A DNA stretch of 64,000 bases from Oceaniglobus indicus. GTDB taxonomy: Bacteria > Pseudomonadota > Alphaproteobacteria > Rhodobacterales > Rhodobacteraceae. Each line of letters begins with the position of its first letter. The first letter of the stretch is position 1. A program made the position numbers and the translations under genes. The notes under the pieces are model-generated. The model did no database searches and was not told the origin of the DNA. It saw only the letters and a list, made by a program, of their open reading frames with translations. Where the stretch lies: the NCBI RefSeq assembly GCF_002751875.1, contig NZ_NMZM01000001.1, positions 62,001 through 126,000 on the forward strand. Reading direction: 5' to 3'. This document shows, one piece after another, positions 35,163 to 45,179 of the stretch.

Positions 35163-35915
35163 GTGGAGTTCGTCTTTGGTCGTCGCACGATCGGCGTCAC
35201 GGTGCCTGACCGTGAGACGCTGATGACCCTTCTGCGCGCGCGCCTGTCCGCCGGCACCGGATTCGCACTGGCCACCATCAACCTGGACCACATCGTCAAG
35301 CTGCGGCGCGATGCGTCGTTTCTCGACGCTTACGGCGCACAGGATTTCGTGGTGGCCGATGGGCGGCCCATCGTCTGGTTGTCGCGGGTTGCGGGCCGGC
35401 CGGTGTCTCTGGTCGCCGGCTCTGACCTTGTCGTGCCGCTGACGCGCCTTGCGGCCGAGGTCGGCGTGACGGTGGCCCTGGTGGGCAGCACGCAGGCGTC
35501 GCTGGAGCAGGCGGCGCGCGCGCTTCGGCAGGGCGCGCCGACCGCGTCGATCCCGATCCGGATCGCGCCATCGGACGTGTTCGACCCGGACGGGGCCGAG
35601 GCGGGGGCGATTCTGGCGCGGTTGCGCGACGAAGGCGTCGGGCTGTGCTTTCTGGCGCTTGGCGCCCCCAAGCAGGAGCGCCTTGCCGCACGCGCCCGCC
35701 GCGAGGCGCCCGATGTCGGCTTCGCCTCGATCGGGGCGGGGCTGGATTTCCTGTCGGGCCATCAGACCCGCGCGCCGCAAATCGTGCGCACCCTGGCGAT
35801 GGAATGGGTCTGGCGTATCGCCCAGAACCCGCGGCGCATGATCCCGCGCTATGCCGCGTGCCTCGCGATCCTGCCGGGGCTGTTCGTTCAGGCGCTGCGT
35901 CGGCGTTTGCGCTAG
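35163..35915 (+). CDS. WecG/TagA/CpsF-family glycosyltransferase (GT26)
   Basis: A 250-residue transferase that adds the second sugar to a lipid-linked first sugar. Family features are FALATINLDHIVKLRRD near residues 35–50, VVADGRPIVWLSR, VALVGSTQASLEQAA, and LCFLALGAPKQERLAARAR with the conserved GxPKQE. The closing APQIVRTLAMEWVWRIAQNPRRM is also characteristic. I start at GTG 35163, because GGAGA lies seven bases upstream and the resulting first residues (VEFVFGRRTIGV) match the family; a GTG at 35088 and an ATG at 35103 lack such support. It ends one base before the convergent GT2 stop. Confidence 0.88.
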   Translation: MEFVFGRRTIGVTVPDRETLMTLLRARLSAGTGFALATINLDHIVKLRRDASFLDAYGAQDFVVADGRPIVWLSRVAGRPVSLVAGSDLVVPLTRLAAEVGVTVALVGSTQASLEQAARALRQGAPTASIPIRIAPSDVFDPDGAEAGAILARLRDEGVGLCFLALGAPKQERLAARARREAPDVGFASIGAGLDFLSGHQTRAPQIVRTLAMEWVWRIAQNPRRMIPRYAACLAILPGLFVQALRRRLR

Positions 35916-35916
35916 G

Positions 35917-36876
35917 TCACTTGTATTCGATCAGGCCGCGCCCGCCCCGTCGCCGCGCGATGTGGTATCCGGCGATCCCCTGTGCCTCGGCAAACTTGCC
36001 CAGCACCGAAAACCACGCGTCCTGCCAGGCGGTGCGTGAAAAGCCGCCGCGCGCGGCAAGGCGGGCGATCTGCGCCGGATAGGCCAGCAGCAGGACCAGC
36101 GCGCCGGGATGGATCAGCGCGCCGATCATGGTGACCAGGGGCAGGATCGCGCCCCAGAACACCGCCCGGCGCGTTTCGTGCACCCAATGGCGTTCCGGGC
36201 CCGCGCCGTGCAGCGCGGCGCCTTCCGCGAACGCATGGCCGGCGCGCCGGCTGCGCCGCCACCATTGTGCGATGCCGGTGATTGCCGCATCATGCCATGT
36301 CATTTCCGCGTCAAGCCGCCGGATCGTCCAGCCCGCGCGGCGCAGGCGCAGGCAAAGCTCGGGTTCTTCCCCCGCGATCAGGTCGGCACGGAACCCACCC
36401 ACGGCCTGCACCGGTGCCAGACGCATCAATGCGTCACCACCGCAGGCCGTCGCGTCGCCCACCGGCGTGTCCCATTCGGCGTCGCACAGGCGGTTATAGA
36501 CCGACGCGTCGGGATGGCGTTCGCGGCGGCGACCGCACACCACGCCGACCTGAGGATGGGCGTCCAGATGAGCCGTCGCAACCGCCAGCCAGCCGTCGCG
36601 CAGGGTGCAATCGCCGTCGATCAGCTGCACCAGCGGGGTGTCGTCGGCCGACAGCCGCGTGAGGCCGGCGTTGCGTGCCCGTGCCGCTGTGAATGGCTGC
36701 GCCATTTCCAGCGCGACCACCTCGGCCCCCTTGGCGCGGGCCAGATCCGCGCTGCCGTCGTGCGAGCCGGAATCGACATAGACGATCCGCTGAACCCGCC
36801 CGGTCAGCGAGTCGAGACAGGCGGCTAGGCGCGCGCCCTCGTTGCGTCCGATCACGACGGCGGCGATGCGGGTCAT
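35917..36876 (-). CDS. Glycosyltransferase family 2 with C-terminal membrane region
   Basis: A 319-residue GT-A transferase. IAAVVIGRNEGARL opens the domain, YVDSGSHDGS lies near residues 33–42 and QLIDGDCTLRDGW (about 88–100) carries the DGD metal motif. GEEPELCLRLRRAGW is the typical acceptor-side signature. A hydrophobic stretch near 245–275 suggests membrane association. Its start overlaps the stop of the next gene upstream (ATGA at 36873–36876), so the two form a pair at the right end of the polysaccharide locus. Confidence 0.88.
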   Translation of the reverse strand: MTRIAAVVIGRNEGARLAACLDSLTGRVQRIVYVDSGSHDGSADLARAKGAEVVALEMAQPFTAARARNAGLTRLSADDTPLVQLIDGDCTLRDGWLAVATAHLDAHPQVGVVCGRRRERHPDASVYNRLCDAEWDTPVGDATACGGDALMRLAPVQAVGGFRADLIAGEEPELCLRLRRAGWTIRRLDAEMTWHDAAITGIAQWWRRSRRAGHAFAEGAALHGAGPERHWVHETRRAVFWGAILPLVTMIGALIHPGALVLLLAYPAQIARLAARGGFSRTAWQDAWFSVLGKFAEAQGIAGYHIARRRGGRGLIEYK

Positions 36877-37907
36877 TGCGCTGGTGCGTCCGGCAGATGT
36901 GCCGGACCCTGCAAAAACCCCTGACGGTAGAGATCGGCCTGTCCCGTGAAGGTCTGCGCCTCGGGGCCGTCCAGCGTCACATCGCCCGCCTCGGCGACGG
37001 CCAGCCGCTTGCGATCCTCGCCGTGGAAAATGACACCGCGCGCCGCCAGTGCACGGTCGCGCCCAAAGGGGTCGCCCGCGAACTTGTAATGCCGGATCAG
37101 CGCGGTGAACGGCGCGCAGGCCACATGGGCCGCCGCGTGGGGATGCACGCCGGGGCGCGCGCGGTGATCCAGAAACACCAGCGGATGCTTGGTCAGGCAG
37201 CAGTCTTCGCCAAAGACACGGGCGCGCACGCCGCCGAACATCACCGGAATGTCGGGGTTGGCCAGGGTGTTGTGCGCCAGATACCAGGCAAAGCCGATGG
37301 CCGGATCGTGATAGGCGAAGCGTTTGACGGTCGAGATGTCATAGCGGTCGAACGCCGTCAGCACCGCGTCGAAGGGCAGATCCTTCGTGGTGCCGAGGGG
37401 GGCCGCCGGAAACATCTCGAGCATCTGGGCGATCAGCGCGCTTTGGCCTTCGGCGCGCAGGGAATGCGCCAGCGCCGACAGGTGGTCGAACCCCGGCGGC
37501 AGATCGAACAGCTCGTCCATGTCGGCGAACAGGACCCAGTGGCCGGTCGCGAACCGCCGCGCGACGGTTTCGCGCAACCCGTTCTCGAACGCGCCCCATG
37601 GCAGGTCGGCGCGCATCACGGTGCAATCGTCATTTCGCGCCAGCAAGGCGCGCGTGCCGTCGCCCGATCCGTTGTCGATGAACACGAAATGCCGCGCGCC
37701 GATGGCGCGGTAATGGGCCAGCCACGGATCAAGGTAATACGCACCGTCGCGCACCAGCGCCACCACCACCACGTCGTCGGCCCGCAGGGTCGGCCGCCTT
37801 GGCCCCGAAACATGCGAAAGGCCCGCGCGCAATCGTGCCGCGTGCCACACCCTGTCCAGTTTTGCGCGCACCCTGTCGCCGAAGGTGCGCCGTTGGTCGT
37901 TCTGCAT
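36873..37907 (-). CDS. Glycosyltransferase family 2-like protein (Glyco_tranf_2_4/GT92-like)
   Basis: A 344-residue protein. ADDVVVVALVRDGAYYLDPWLAHYRAIG is the entry of the domain (about residues 43–70). FIDNGSGDGT follows, and LFADMDELFDLP (about 125–136) supplies the D-x-D metal site. This arrangement, with a WLAHYRAIG segment and a DMDE motif, is the family in which the acceptor is often a capsule or exopolysaccharide sugar. The first 40 residues are basic and poorly conserved. It is the first gene of a two-gene leftward unit and marks the right border of the polysaccharide locus. Confidence 0.83.
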   Translation of the reverse strand: MQNDQRRTFGDRVRAKLDRVWHAARLRAGLSHVSGPRRPTLRADDVVVVALVRDGAYYLDPWLAHYRAIGARHFVFIDNGSGDGTRALLARNDDCTVMRADLPWGAFENGLRETVARRFATGHWVLFADMDELFDLPPGFDHLSALAHSLRAEGQSALIAQMLEMFPAAPLGTTKDLPFDAVLTAFDRYDISTVKRFAYHDPAIGFAWYLAHNTLANPDIPVMFGGVRARVFGEDCCLTKHPLVFLDHRARPGVHPHAAAHVACAPFTALIRHYKFAGDPFGRDRALAARGVIFHGEDRKRLAVAEAGDVTLDGPEAQTFTGQADLYRQGFLQGPAHLPDAPAQ

Positions 37908-37996
37908 TGCTGATCCGTCCGATGCCGTGGCGCACCCTAGGCCCGCTCTGTGGCATTGTTAAGACGTGCGGCGAACCGGTCGCGGGGTGGGCGGGG

Positions 37997-38024
37997 TTGA
38001 ACATCCGTCCGTGCCCCTTACCAT
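37997..38024 (+). promoter_or_regulatory. Possible promoter of glpD–glpK
   Basis: TTGAAC (37997–38002) is followed after 16 bases by TACCAT (38019–38024). It lies about 85 bases before the glpD start, within the divergent gap. The match is moderate. Confidence 0.33.
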
Positions 38025-38110
38025 TGCAGCCGACATCGCGGCCGCGCGTGCGGCCCACCCCGAACGACACAAGGCGCCCGGTGCGGCGCCGGTCATGACA
38101 AGGCGGCACA

Positions 38111-39745
38111 ATGACAGAAACGACCCAGACGCAGGGCACGCAGGCACATCCGTTCGACATTTTCGTGATCGGCGGCGGCATCAACGGCACCGGCATTGCG
38201 CGCGACGCGCAGGGGCGCGGCCTGTCCGTCGCCCTGGCCGAGATGAACGACCTGGCCTCGGCCACCTCGTCAGCTTCGACCAAGCTGTTTCACGGCGGGC
38301 TGCGGTATCTCGAATTCTTCGAGGTCGGGCTGGTGCGCAAGGCCCTGATCGAACGCGAAACCCTGCTGTCGGCGATGCCGCACATCTCGTGGCCCATGCG
38401 GTTCGTGCTGCCCTACAGCCCCGACATGCGGTTCGAGGGCGAAACGCCGACCAGCAAGCTGCTCAACACTGTGATGCCGTGGATGAAGGGTCGGCGGCCC
38501 GCCTGGCTGATCCGGTTCGGGCTGTTCCTCTATGACAACCTCGGCGGGCGAAAATACCTGCCCGGAACGAAAACGCTGGATCTGACAACGGCCCCCGAAG
38601 GCAAGCCGATCCTGCCGAAGTTCAAGAAAGCCTATGAATATTCCGACTGCTGGGTCGAGGATTCACGCCTGGTCGTGCTGAACGCCCGCGACGCCGAGGC
38701 GCGGGGCGCGCGGATCATGGTGCAGACCAAGGTGACCGAGGCGCGGCGCGACGAAGGCCAGTGGGTCGTCACACTTGAGGATACGACAAACGGCACCGTC
38801 CAAGAGGTGCGCGCCCGCGCGCTGGTCAATGCCGGCGGCCCTTGGGTTGAAAACGTGATCCGCCACACCGCCGGGATCAATTCCGCCGAAGGCGTGCGTC
38901 TGGTGCGCGGCAGCCATATCGTGGTGCCCAAGCTGTTCGATCACGGCAAGGCGTATTTCTTCCAGGGCGAAGACGGGCGGATCATCTTCGCGATCCCCTA
39001 TGAGACTGACTTCACGCTGATCGGCACCACCGACAAGGATCACGGCCACGATCCGTCGCGTCCCGCCAGATGCACCGATGAAGAGGCCGATTACCTTTGC
39101 GCCTTCGCCTCGGGCTATTTCCGCACGCCGGTCACCCGCGATGATATCGTCTGGACCTATTCCGGCGTTCGCCCGCTCTATGACGACGGCGCGAAATCGG
39201 CCACGGCCGCGACCCGCGATTACGTGCTGAGCCTAGACGCAGGCCCGAACACCGATGGCGGCAAGGGGTCGGAACCACCGCTGCTGAACGTGTTCGGCGG
39301 CAAGATCACGACCTATCGCAAGCTGGCCGAACAGAGTTTTGCCAAGCTGCATCCGTTCTTTCCGCGCGCCAGCGGCGACTGGACCGCGGGGGTGCCCTTG
39401 CCCGGTGGCGATTTCCCGGTGAATGGCGTGGATGACCTGACGGCCGATCTGAAGTCGATGTTTCCGTTCCTCGACGACTATTGGGCCGGGCGTCTGATCC
39501 GCGCCTATGGCACCGAGGCTAGGACGGTCTTGGGCGATGCCCGGACCGCCGACGATCTGGGTCAATCTTTCGGCGGCACGCTGCGCGAGGCCGAAGTGCG
39601 CTGGCTGATGACGCGCGAATACGCACGCACCGCCGACGACGTGGTCTGGCGGCGATCGAAACTGGGCCTGCGGATGAGCGCGGAGGAGATCGCGGCGCTG
39701 GACGCCTGGATGTCGGATGTGGCGCCGGGCGAAAAGCACGCGTAA
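38111..39745 (+). CDS. glpD: Glycerol-3-phosphate dehydrogenase, FAD-dependent
   Basis: Membrane-associated flavoprotein that oxidises glycerol-3-phosphate to dihydroxyacetone phosphate and passes electrons to quinone. The 544-residue length suits aerobic GlpD. The FAD-binding fold is at FVIGGGINGTGIARDAQGRG (about residues 17–36), followed by the family's SATSSASTKLFHGGLRYLE (about 55–73). NAGGPWVE, RGSHIVVPK and GGKITTYRKLAE also match. It is followed after 42 bases by glpK. No glpF or glpR is in the window. Confidence 0.96.
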   Translation: MTETTQTQGTQAHPFDIFVIGGGINGTGIARDAQGRGLSVALAEMNDLASATSSASTKLFHGGLRYLEFFEVGLVRKALIERETLLSAMPHISWPMRFVLPYSPDMRFEGETPTSKLLNTVMPWMKGRRPAWLIRFGLFLYDNLGGRKYLPGTKTLDLTTAPEGKPILPKFKKAYEYSDCWVEDSRLVVLNARDAEARGARIMVQTKVTEARRDEGQWVVTLEDTTNGTVQEVRARALVNAGGPWVENVIRHTAGINSAEGVRLVRGSHIVVPKLFDHGKAYFFQGEDGRIIFAIPYETDFTLIGTTDKDHGHDPSRPARCTDEEADYLCAFASGYFRTPVTRDDIVWTYSGVRPLYDDGAKSATAATRDYVLSLDAGPNTDGGKGSEPPLLNVFGGKITTYRKLAEQSFAKLHPFFPRASGDWTAGVPLPGGDFPVNGVDDLTADLKSMFPFLDDYWAGRLIRAYGTEARTVLGDARTADDLGQSFGGTLREAEVRWLMTREYARTADDVVWRRSKLGLRMSAEEIAALDAWMSDVAPGEKHA

Positions 39746-39787
39746 AACGTCGGCAATAAACGATGAAACCGGGAGGAGACAGGCGTC

Positions 39788-41272
39788 ATGCCGCACATAC
39801 TTGCCATTGATCAGGGCACGACGTCCAGCAGGGCGATCCTGTTCGACGAAAACATGAAGATCGTGGGCAGCGCGCAGGAAGAATTTCCCCAGCATTACCC
39901 CGCGTCGGGCTGGGTCGAACACGACAGTTCCGACCTGTGGTCGACCACCGCCGCCACCTGTCGCGCGGTAATCGAAAAGACCGGCGTGGACGCCGCCGAC
40001 ATCGCCGCCATCGGTATCACCAACCAGCGCGAGACGGTGGTGGTCTGGGAAAAGGACACCGGCAAGCCAATTCACAACGCCATCGTCTGGCAGGACCGGC
40101 GCACCTCGGAAATCTGTCAGAAGCTGAAGGCCGATGGTCACGAGGACATGGTGACGACGCGGACGGGATTGTTGCTGGACCCGTATTTCTCGGCCACCAA
40201 GCTGAAGTGGATTCTGGACGAGGTCGATGGCGCGCGCGAAAAGGCACGGCAGGGCAAGCTGTTGTTCGGCACCGTCGACACCTTCCTGATCTGGAAGCTG
40301 ACCGGCGGAAAATCCCATGTGACCGACGCCACCAACGCCTGTCGCACGATGCTGTACGACATCCACAAGGGACGCTGGTCGACGTCGATCGCCAAGCTTC
40401 TGGACATCCCGATGGAGATGCTGCCCGAGGTCAAGGATTGCGCCGCCGATTTCGGCATGACCCGCGCCGATCTGTTCGGGCATGAAATCCCGATCCTCGG
40501 CGTCGCCGGCGATCAGCAGGCGGCGACGGTCGGGCAGGCCTGTTTCGAACCCGGGATGCTGAAATCGACCTATGGCACCGGCTGTTTCGCCCTGCTGAAC
40601 ACCGGCGATACCGCCGTGCGGTCGCAAAACCGGCTGCTGACGACCATCGCCTATCAGCTGGACGGCAAGCCGACCTATGCGCTGGAGGGGTCGATCTTCA
40701 TCGCCGGGGCGGTGGTGCAATGGCTGCGCGACGGGCTGAAGATCATCCGCGACGCGAAGGAAACCCATCCCCTGGCCGAAAGCGCCGATCCGTCGCAGGG
40801 CGTGATCCTGGTGCCGGCGTTTACGGGTCTTGGTGCGCCCTATTGGAACGCCGAATGTCGCGGTGCGGTCTATGGTCTGACGCGCAATTCCGGCCCGGCC
40901 GAATTTGCCAAGGCGGCGCTGGAATCCGTCGGATATCAGACGCGCGATCTGCTCGAGGCGATGCACGACGACTGGGATGCGCCGGGCGATGCCACCCTGC
41001 GGGTCGACGGCGGGATGAGCGCCAGCAACTATGCCATGCAGTTCCTGTCCGACATCATCGGCGCGGCGGTGGACCGCCCCGAGGTTCTGGAAACGACGGC
41101 GTTGGGAGCGGCGTGGCTGGCCGGGATGCGTGCCGGGGTCTATCCCGACTGTGCGGGCTTTGCCGAAAGCTGGGCGCTGGAACGGAAGTTCGAGCCGCAG
41201 ATGGACGAAGAAACCCGCGCCGAAAAATATGCCGCATGGGGCAAGGCCGTGCGCGCGACGCTGACCGTCTGA
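39788..41272 (+). CDS. glpK: Glycerol kinase
   Basis: Phosphorylates glycerol with ATP, the step before GlpD. The 494-residue FGGY-family kinase shows [15 protein letters not shown] at 5–19, [20 protein letters not shown], the FLIWKLTGG and [19 protein letters not shown] segments, and the C-terminal [29 protein letters not shown] ribosome site precedes the ATG. It shares a transcript with glpD and ends at a strong stem-loop shared with the convergent photolyase-like gene. Confidence 0.97.
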   Translation: MPHILAIDQGTTSSRAILFDENMKIVGSAQEEFPQHYPASGWVEHDSSDLWSTTAATCRAVIEKTGVDAADIAAIGITNQRETVVVWEKDTGKPIHNAIVWQDRRTSEICQKLKADGHEDMVTTRTGLLLDPYFSATKLKWILDEVDGAREKARQGKLLFGTVDTFLIWKLTGGKSHVTDATNACRTMLYDIHKGRWSTSIAKLLDIPMEMLPEVKDCAADFGMTRADLFGHEIPILGVAGDQQAATVGQACFEPGMLKSTYGTGCFALLNTGDTAVRSQNRLLTTIAYQLDGKPTYALEGSIFIAGAVVQWLRDGLKIIRDAKETHPLAESADPSQGVILVPAFTGLGAPYWNAECRGAVYGLTRNSGPAEFAKAALESVGYQTRDLLEAMHDDWDAPGDATLRVDGGMSASNYAMQFLSDIIGAAVDRPEVLETTALGAAWLAGMRAGVYPDCAGFAESWALERKFEPQMDEETRAEKYAAWGKAVRATLTV

Positions 41273-41287
41273 GAGGGATCAGCGCGC

Positions 41288-41319
41288 TGTCCGCCCCCGC
41301 TCATCGTGCGGGGCGGACA
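41288..41319. terminator. Stem-loop between convergent glpK and photolyase-like genes
   Basis: A perfect 10-base stem, TGTCCGCCCC (41288–41297) and GGGGCGGACA (41310–41319), with a 12-base loop that contains the stop codon of the minus-strand gene. It lies 15 bases after the glpK stop. There is no T-run on either side, so intrinsic termination is likely but not certain; it may act in both directions. Confidence 0.5.
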
Positions 41320-42485
41320 AGTGGCGCAAGGTCGGGGATGTCCTTGCGAAAGCGGAAGAATCCGCGCCGTGCATGGGGCCACAATGCCGCGTCATAGGCG
41401 CGCACCTGCGGCGCAAATCCGACGCGCCGCACCGGCCTGACGGCCGCAAGCGTATCTGCGGCCGGGCCGACCGGCGCGTGATGGTGCACGACAAGATCCA
41501 GCCGGTTCGCGTCGATCCAGCGTGTGATATCGCCGGGGTCTTGTCCGTGGCTCAGGGGCACACCTTGGGGCGCGCGCATGGCCGCGTCCTGCGCGGCACC
41601 CGCGCCGAACGCCGCGACCGGTGCCGACACCTGCAACGGCGATCGCGCGGCGGTGCAATCCAGCATGAAAACCGCGACCGGATCGCCGGGCATCGACGGC
41701 ATCGGTCCCAGATCGTCGGTGGTGATCAGCAGCCCGATCCGCGTGCCCGTCTCGATGGGCGCCGAAACGGGCAGGGGCCCTGGCGCCGGCGGTTCCGGCG
41801 CATCAAGCGGTGCGGGATCCTCGACCAGGTCGCCGCGCGGGTCGAACCGGCCTTCGGTAAAGCGACGGATGTTGTCGGCGGTGGCGACATAATGCTTGCC
41901 GCGCGACTGTATCCCCGCGACCCATCGCCACCCCAGGGTGTTGGATGCCGGATCGCCGTCCAGCAGTTGACGCAGGAACAGGTCGGCGCCCAGCTCCCAA
42001 GGCAGACGCAGGGTGAAGATCCAGATCGACGCGAACCACATCCGCGCGTGGTTGTGCAGCCATCCGGTGGTGGCCAGCTGATGCGCCCAGTGATCGAAGC
42101 ATGCGATGCCGGTCTGCCCCCGGCAAGCCGCGTGGAACCGGGCGCGCAGACCGTCTTGGGTCTGCACCCGGTGCAGCGCGGCGTTCAGGTTGCGCCGATA
42201 ATCCGCCCAGACCGAGGGGCGCATTTCCAGCCAACCCTTCCAATAGGTCCGCCAGATCACCTCGGTCACGAACCGATCCGCCGCGTCGCGGCCGTGGGTG
42301 TCGAACACCTGCGCCAGAAGCTCGGGCTCGGTCACAAGACGGTGACGCAGCCACGGCGACAGGGCCGACGTGGCGGGCGGATCGGCGTCGTAATTGCGCC
42401 GCGCGCCATAATGCGCCGCCGCCCGGGGCAGAAAACGGGCCATCCGGTCAAGACCGGCGGCGCGGGTGGGGGTGAAATCGTTCAT
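41301..42485 (-). CDS. Photolyase/cryptochrome-like FAD-binding protein with unusual domain order
   Basis: A 394-residue flavoprotein. Residues about 10–215 match the C-terminal FAD-binding helical domain of photolyases and cryptochromes: TSALSPWLRHRLVTEPEL near 38–55, EVIWRTYWKGWLEMRP, TTGWLHNHARMWFASIWI and LDGDPASNTLGWRWVAG. The usual N-terminal alpha/beta photolyase domain is missing in front. Instead about 150 residues follow a Pro-rich linker (about 218–240) and read like an alpha/beta domain (RIGLLITTDDLG, VAVFMLDCTAA). This suggests a rearranged or permuted relative. DNA repair or light sensing is possible, but activity cannot be inferred. The start at 42485 gives a sensible N-terminus, and no upstream antenna-domain frame is visible. 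Confidence 0.72.
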   Translation of the reverse strand: MNDFTPTRAAGLDRMARFLPRAAAHYGARRNYDADPPATSALSPWLRHRLVTEPELLAQVFDTHGRDAADRFVTEVIWRTYWKGWLEMRPSVWADYRRNLNAALHRVQTQDGLRARFHAACRGQTGIACFDHWAHQLATTGWLHNHARMWFASIWIFTLRLPWELGADLFLRQLLDGDPASNTLGWRWVAGIQSRGKHYVATADNIRRFTEGRFDPRGDLVEDPAPLDAPEPPAPGPLPVSAPIETGTRIGLLITTDDLGPMPSMPGDPVAVFMLDCTAARSPLQVSAPVAAFGAGAAQDAAMRAPQGVPLSHGQDPGDITRWIDANRLDLVVHHHAPVGPAADTLAAVRPVRRVGFAPQVRAYDAALWPHARRGFFRFRKDIPDLAPLVRPAR

Positions 42486-42629
42486 CCCGTGCAGGTAAGC
42501 CGCGCGCCAAGGCGATCAACTGTCGCGGCGTTCGTGCCCTCGCGCCCTTGCAGCCCGGAGAGCGCAACACTAAGACTCCGGTAAGCAAATCCAAGTTATT
42601 CCACGTCCATCCCAAGGCAGGCAGGCACA

Positions 42630-43259
42630 ATGCAAGATCCGGTAAACTATTTCACCAATAACCTCGTGCCCATGGTGGTCGAACAGACCTCGCGCGGGGA
42701 ACGGGCCTATGACATCTTTTCGCGCCTGCTCAAGGAACGCATCATCTTCGTCAACGGCCCCGTCCACGACGGGATGAGCCAGCTGATCGTCGCACAGCTT
42801 CTGCATCTTGAGGCCGAGAACCCGACCAAGGACATCAGCATGTACATCAACAGCCCCGGGGGTGTCGTGACCTCGGGCCTGTCGATCTATGACACCATGC
42901 AATACATCAAGCCGAAGGTGTCGACGCTGGTCGTCGGACAGGCGGCGTCGATGGGGTCGGTCCTGTCTGTGGCCGGCGAAAAGGGCATGCGCTTTGCGTT
43001 GCCCAACGCGCGGATCATGGTTCACCAGCCGTCGGGGGGATACCAGGGCCAGGCGACCGATATCATGATCCACGCCGCCGAAACCCAGAAGATCAAGGAC
43101 CAGCTGAACCGGATCTACGTCAAGCATACCGGTCAGACCCTGAAGGCGGTTGAAAAAGCGCTTGAGCGTGACAATTTCATGTCTCCGGAAGAGGCGAAGG
43201 AATGGGGTCACATCGACGAGATCGTCGAGAACCGGGTGCGTCCCGACGCCGAAACCTGA
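42630..43259 (+). CDS. clpP: ATP-dependent Clp protease proteolytic subunit
   Basis: Cytosolic serine protease that forms the tetradecameric chamber served by ClpX. The 209-residue product carries the family signatures [26 protein letters not shown] with catalytic Ser107, and [13 protein letters not shown] with His132. The N-terminal processing region [21 protein letters not shown] is of the alphaproteobacterial type. It is followed by clpX after 136 bases. Confidence 0.97.
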   Translation: MQDPVNYFTNNLVPMVVEQTSRGERAYDIFSRLLKERIIFVNGPVHDGMSQLIVAQLLHLEAENPTKDISMYINSPGGVVTSGLSIYDTMQYIKPKVSTLVVGQAASMGSVLSVAGEKGMRFALPNARIMVHQPSGGYQGQATDIMIHAAETQKIKDQLNRIYVKHTGQTLKAVEKALERDNFMSPEEAKEWGHIDEIVENRVRPDAET

Positions 43260-43395
43260 GCAAACGACCGACCCCGCCACACCGGCATTTTGACGTTGTG
43301 CCTGAAAATCGTCTGCCCTAGGCTTGTGCCGAAGGGCGGACAGGTCGGAGCGAACCGACCGGAAACACGACGACCCCCGGCCCAGAGGAAAATCG

Positions 43396-44661
43396 ATGGC
43401 GAACAATTCCAGCGACGGCAAGAACACCCTCTACTGCTCGTTCTGTGGCAAGAGCCAGCACGAGGTCCGCAAGCTGATTGCAGGTCCGACCGTGTTCATC
43501 TGTGATGAATGCGTCGAATTGTGCATGGACATCATCCGCGAGGAAACCAAGACCGCCGGTCTGAAATCGTCCGACGGTGTGCCAAACCCGCGCGACATCT
43601 GCGAGGTGCTGGACGATTACGTGATCGGCCAGATGCATGCCAAGCGGGTTCTTTCGGTGGCGGTGCACAACCACTACAAGCGCCTGAACAATGCCGGGAA
43701 ATCCGACATCGAACTTGCGAAATCCAACATCATGCTGATCGGGCCAACGGGCTGTGGCAAGACCCTGCTGGCGCAGACGCTGGCACGGATCCTGGATGTG
43801 CCGTTCACCATGGCCGATGCGACCACCCTGACCGAAGCGGGCTATGTCGGCGAGGATGTCGAGAACATCATCCTCAAGCTGTTGCAGGCGTCGGAATACA
43901 ACGTCGAACGCGCGCAACGCGGCATCGTCTATATCGACGAGGTCGACAAGATCACGCGCAAGTCCGACAATCCCAGCATCACCCGCGACGTCTCGGGCGA
44001 GGGGGTGCAGCAGGCGTTGCTGAAGATCATGGAAGGCACCGTGGCGTCGGTGCCGCCGCAGGGGGGGCGCAAGCACCCGCAGCAGGAATTCCTTCAGGTC
44101 GACACCACCAACATCCTGTTCATCTGTGGCGGTGCGTTCGCCGGTCTGGACAAGATCATCGCGGCGCGCGGCAAGGGGCAGGGCATCGGTTTCGGCGCCG
44201 ACGTCAAGGACAACGACAGCCGCGGCATCGGCGAGGTATTCACGGAACTCGAACCCGAGGATCTGTTGAAATTCGGCCTGATCCCCGAATTCGTCGGCCG
44301 CCTTCCCGTGATCGCGACGCTGACCGATCTGGATGAGGAAGCGTTGGTCACGATCCTGACCAAGCCGAAGAACGCGCTGGTCAAGCAATACCAGCGCCTG
44401 TTCGAGCTTGAGAACACGACGCTGACCTTCACCGAGGACGCGCTTCAGGCCATCGCCAAGCGTGCCATCGCCCGCAAGACCGGTGCGCGTGGTCTGCGGT
44501 CGATCATGGAGGATATCCTGCTGGACACGATGTTCGAACTGCCCGGCATGGACAGCGTCGAAGAAGTGGTCGTGAACGAGGAAGCGGTCACATCCGATGC
44601 AAGTCCGCTGATGATCCACTCGGACAGCAAGAAGAAATCGGCCCCCGCCACTGCGGGCTGA
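43396..44661 (+). CDS. clpX: ATP-dependent Clp protease ATP-binding subunit ClpX
   Basis: AAA+ unfoldase that recognises tagged substrates and feeds ClpP. The 421-residue protein has the N-terminal zinc-binding domain with Cys14, Cys17, Cys36 and Cys39, the Walker A GPTGCGKT, Walker B YIDEVDK, and the GYVGEDVE pore-1 region. The C-terminal [23 protein letters not shown] runs into the sensor-2 helix. I chose ATG 43396 ([10 protein letters not shown]) for its family-like N-terminus and its GAGGAAA ribosome site. A terminator follows at 44689. Confidence 0.97.
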   Translation: MANNSSDGKNTLYCSFCGKSQHEVRKLIAGPTVFICDECVELCMDIIREETKTAGLKSSDGVPNPRDICEVLDDYVIGQMHAKRVLSVAVHNHYKRLNNAGKSDIELAKSNIMLIGPTGCGKTLLAQTLARILDVPFTMADATTLTEAGYVGEDVENIILKLLQASEYNVERAQRGIVYIDEVDKITRKSDNPSITRDVSGEGVQQALLKIMEGTVASVPPQGGRKHPQQEFLQVDTTNILFICGGAFAGLDKIIAARGKGQGIGFGADVKDNDSRGIGEVFTELEPEDLLKFGLIPEFVGRLPVIATLTDLDEEALVTILTKPKNALVKQYQRLFELENTTLTFTEDALQAIAKRAIARKTGARGLRSIMEDILLDTMFELPGMDSVEEVVVNEEAVTSDASPLMIHSDSKKKSAPATAG

Positions 44662-44688
44662 GCTGATGGGCCATCCGTCATGCCATCA

Positions 44689-44713
44689 GGGGTCGCCATT
44701 CGGCGGCCCCTTT
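44689..44713 (+). terminator. Terminator after clpX
   Basis: GGGGTCGCC (44689–44697) and GGCGGCCCC (44702–44710) form a 9-base stem with one G–U pair and an ATTC loop, followed by TTT. It lies 27 bases after the clpX stop and 18 bases before the next start. Confidence 0.7.
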
Positions 44714-44730
44714 GCGTAGGGAGCCACGAT

Positions 44731-45111
44731 ATGCGGAAGAAGTTTTCCACCGGATCACCGTTCGAGGAGCGGATCGGCTTTTCGCGCGCCGTGGCGGTCG
44801 ACGGCTGGATCTTCGTGGCGGGCACGACGGGGTATGATTATGCCACCATGACGATGCCCGAAGATGTGGTGGCGCAATGCGACAACACGTTGGCCACCAT
44901 TGCGCGGGCGTTGGAGGATGCCGGCGCGTCGATGGATGATGTGGTGCGCGTGCGCTACATCCTGACCGATCCGGCCGACTGGCCGCCCTGCTGGCCCGCG
45001 GTTTCGGCGGCATTCGCCAACGCGCGACCGGCGGCGACGATGATCGTGGCGGCACTGCAGGAACCCGAAATGAAGATCGAGATAGAAGTGACCGCGCGCC
45101 GCAGCGCGTGA
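44731..45111 (+). CDS. Rid (YjgF/YER057c/UK114) family protein lacking the RidA arginine
   Basis: A 126-residue trimeric Rid-family protein. The fold is clear from [53 protein letters not shown] and the closing [15 protein letters not shown]. In RidA the arginine after a Pro–Ala pair (Arg105 in E. coli) is essential for enamine/imine deaminase activity. Here the aligned segment reads RPAATMIV, so that arginine is Ala (about residue 101). It therefore belongs to another Rid subgroup, whose roles are mostly unknown. The start at 44731 removes 17 unrelated residues. Confidence 0.85.
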   Translation: MRKKFSTGSPFEERIGFSRAVAVDGWIFVAGTTGYDYATMTMPEDVVAQCDNTLATIARALEDAGASMDDVVRVRYILTDPADWPPCWPAVSAAFANARPAATMIVAALQEPEMKIEIEVTARRSA

Positions 45112-45179
45112 TGTGCACTAGCCACTGGACCATGGCGCCCGCATCGTTCATATCAGGGGCAAGCAATCCGGAGGCATCC

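Noticed and set aside
45108-45179. N-terminal extension of the NDUFA12-like protein
   Set aside because: The 24 extra residues are not found in the family; ATG 45180 gives the conserved N-terminus.
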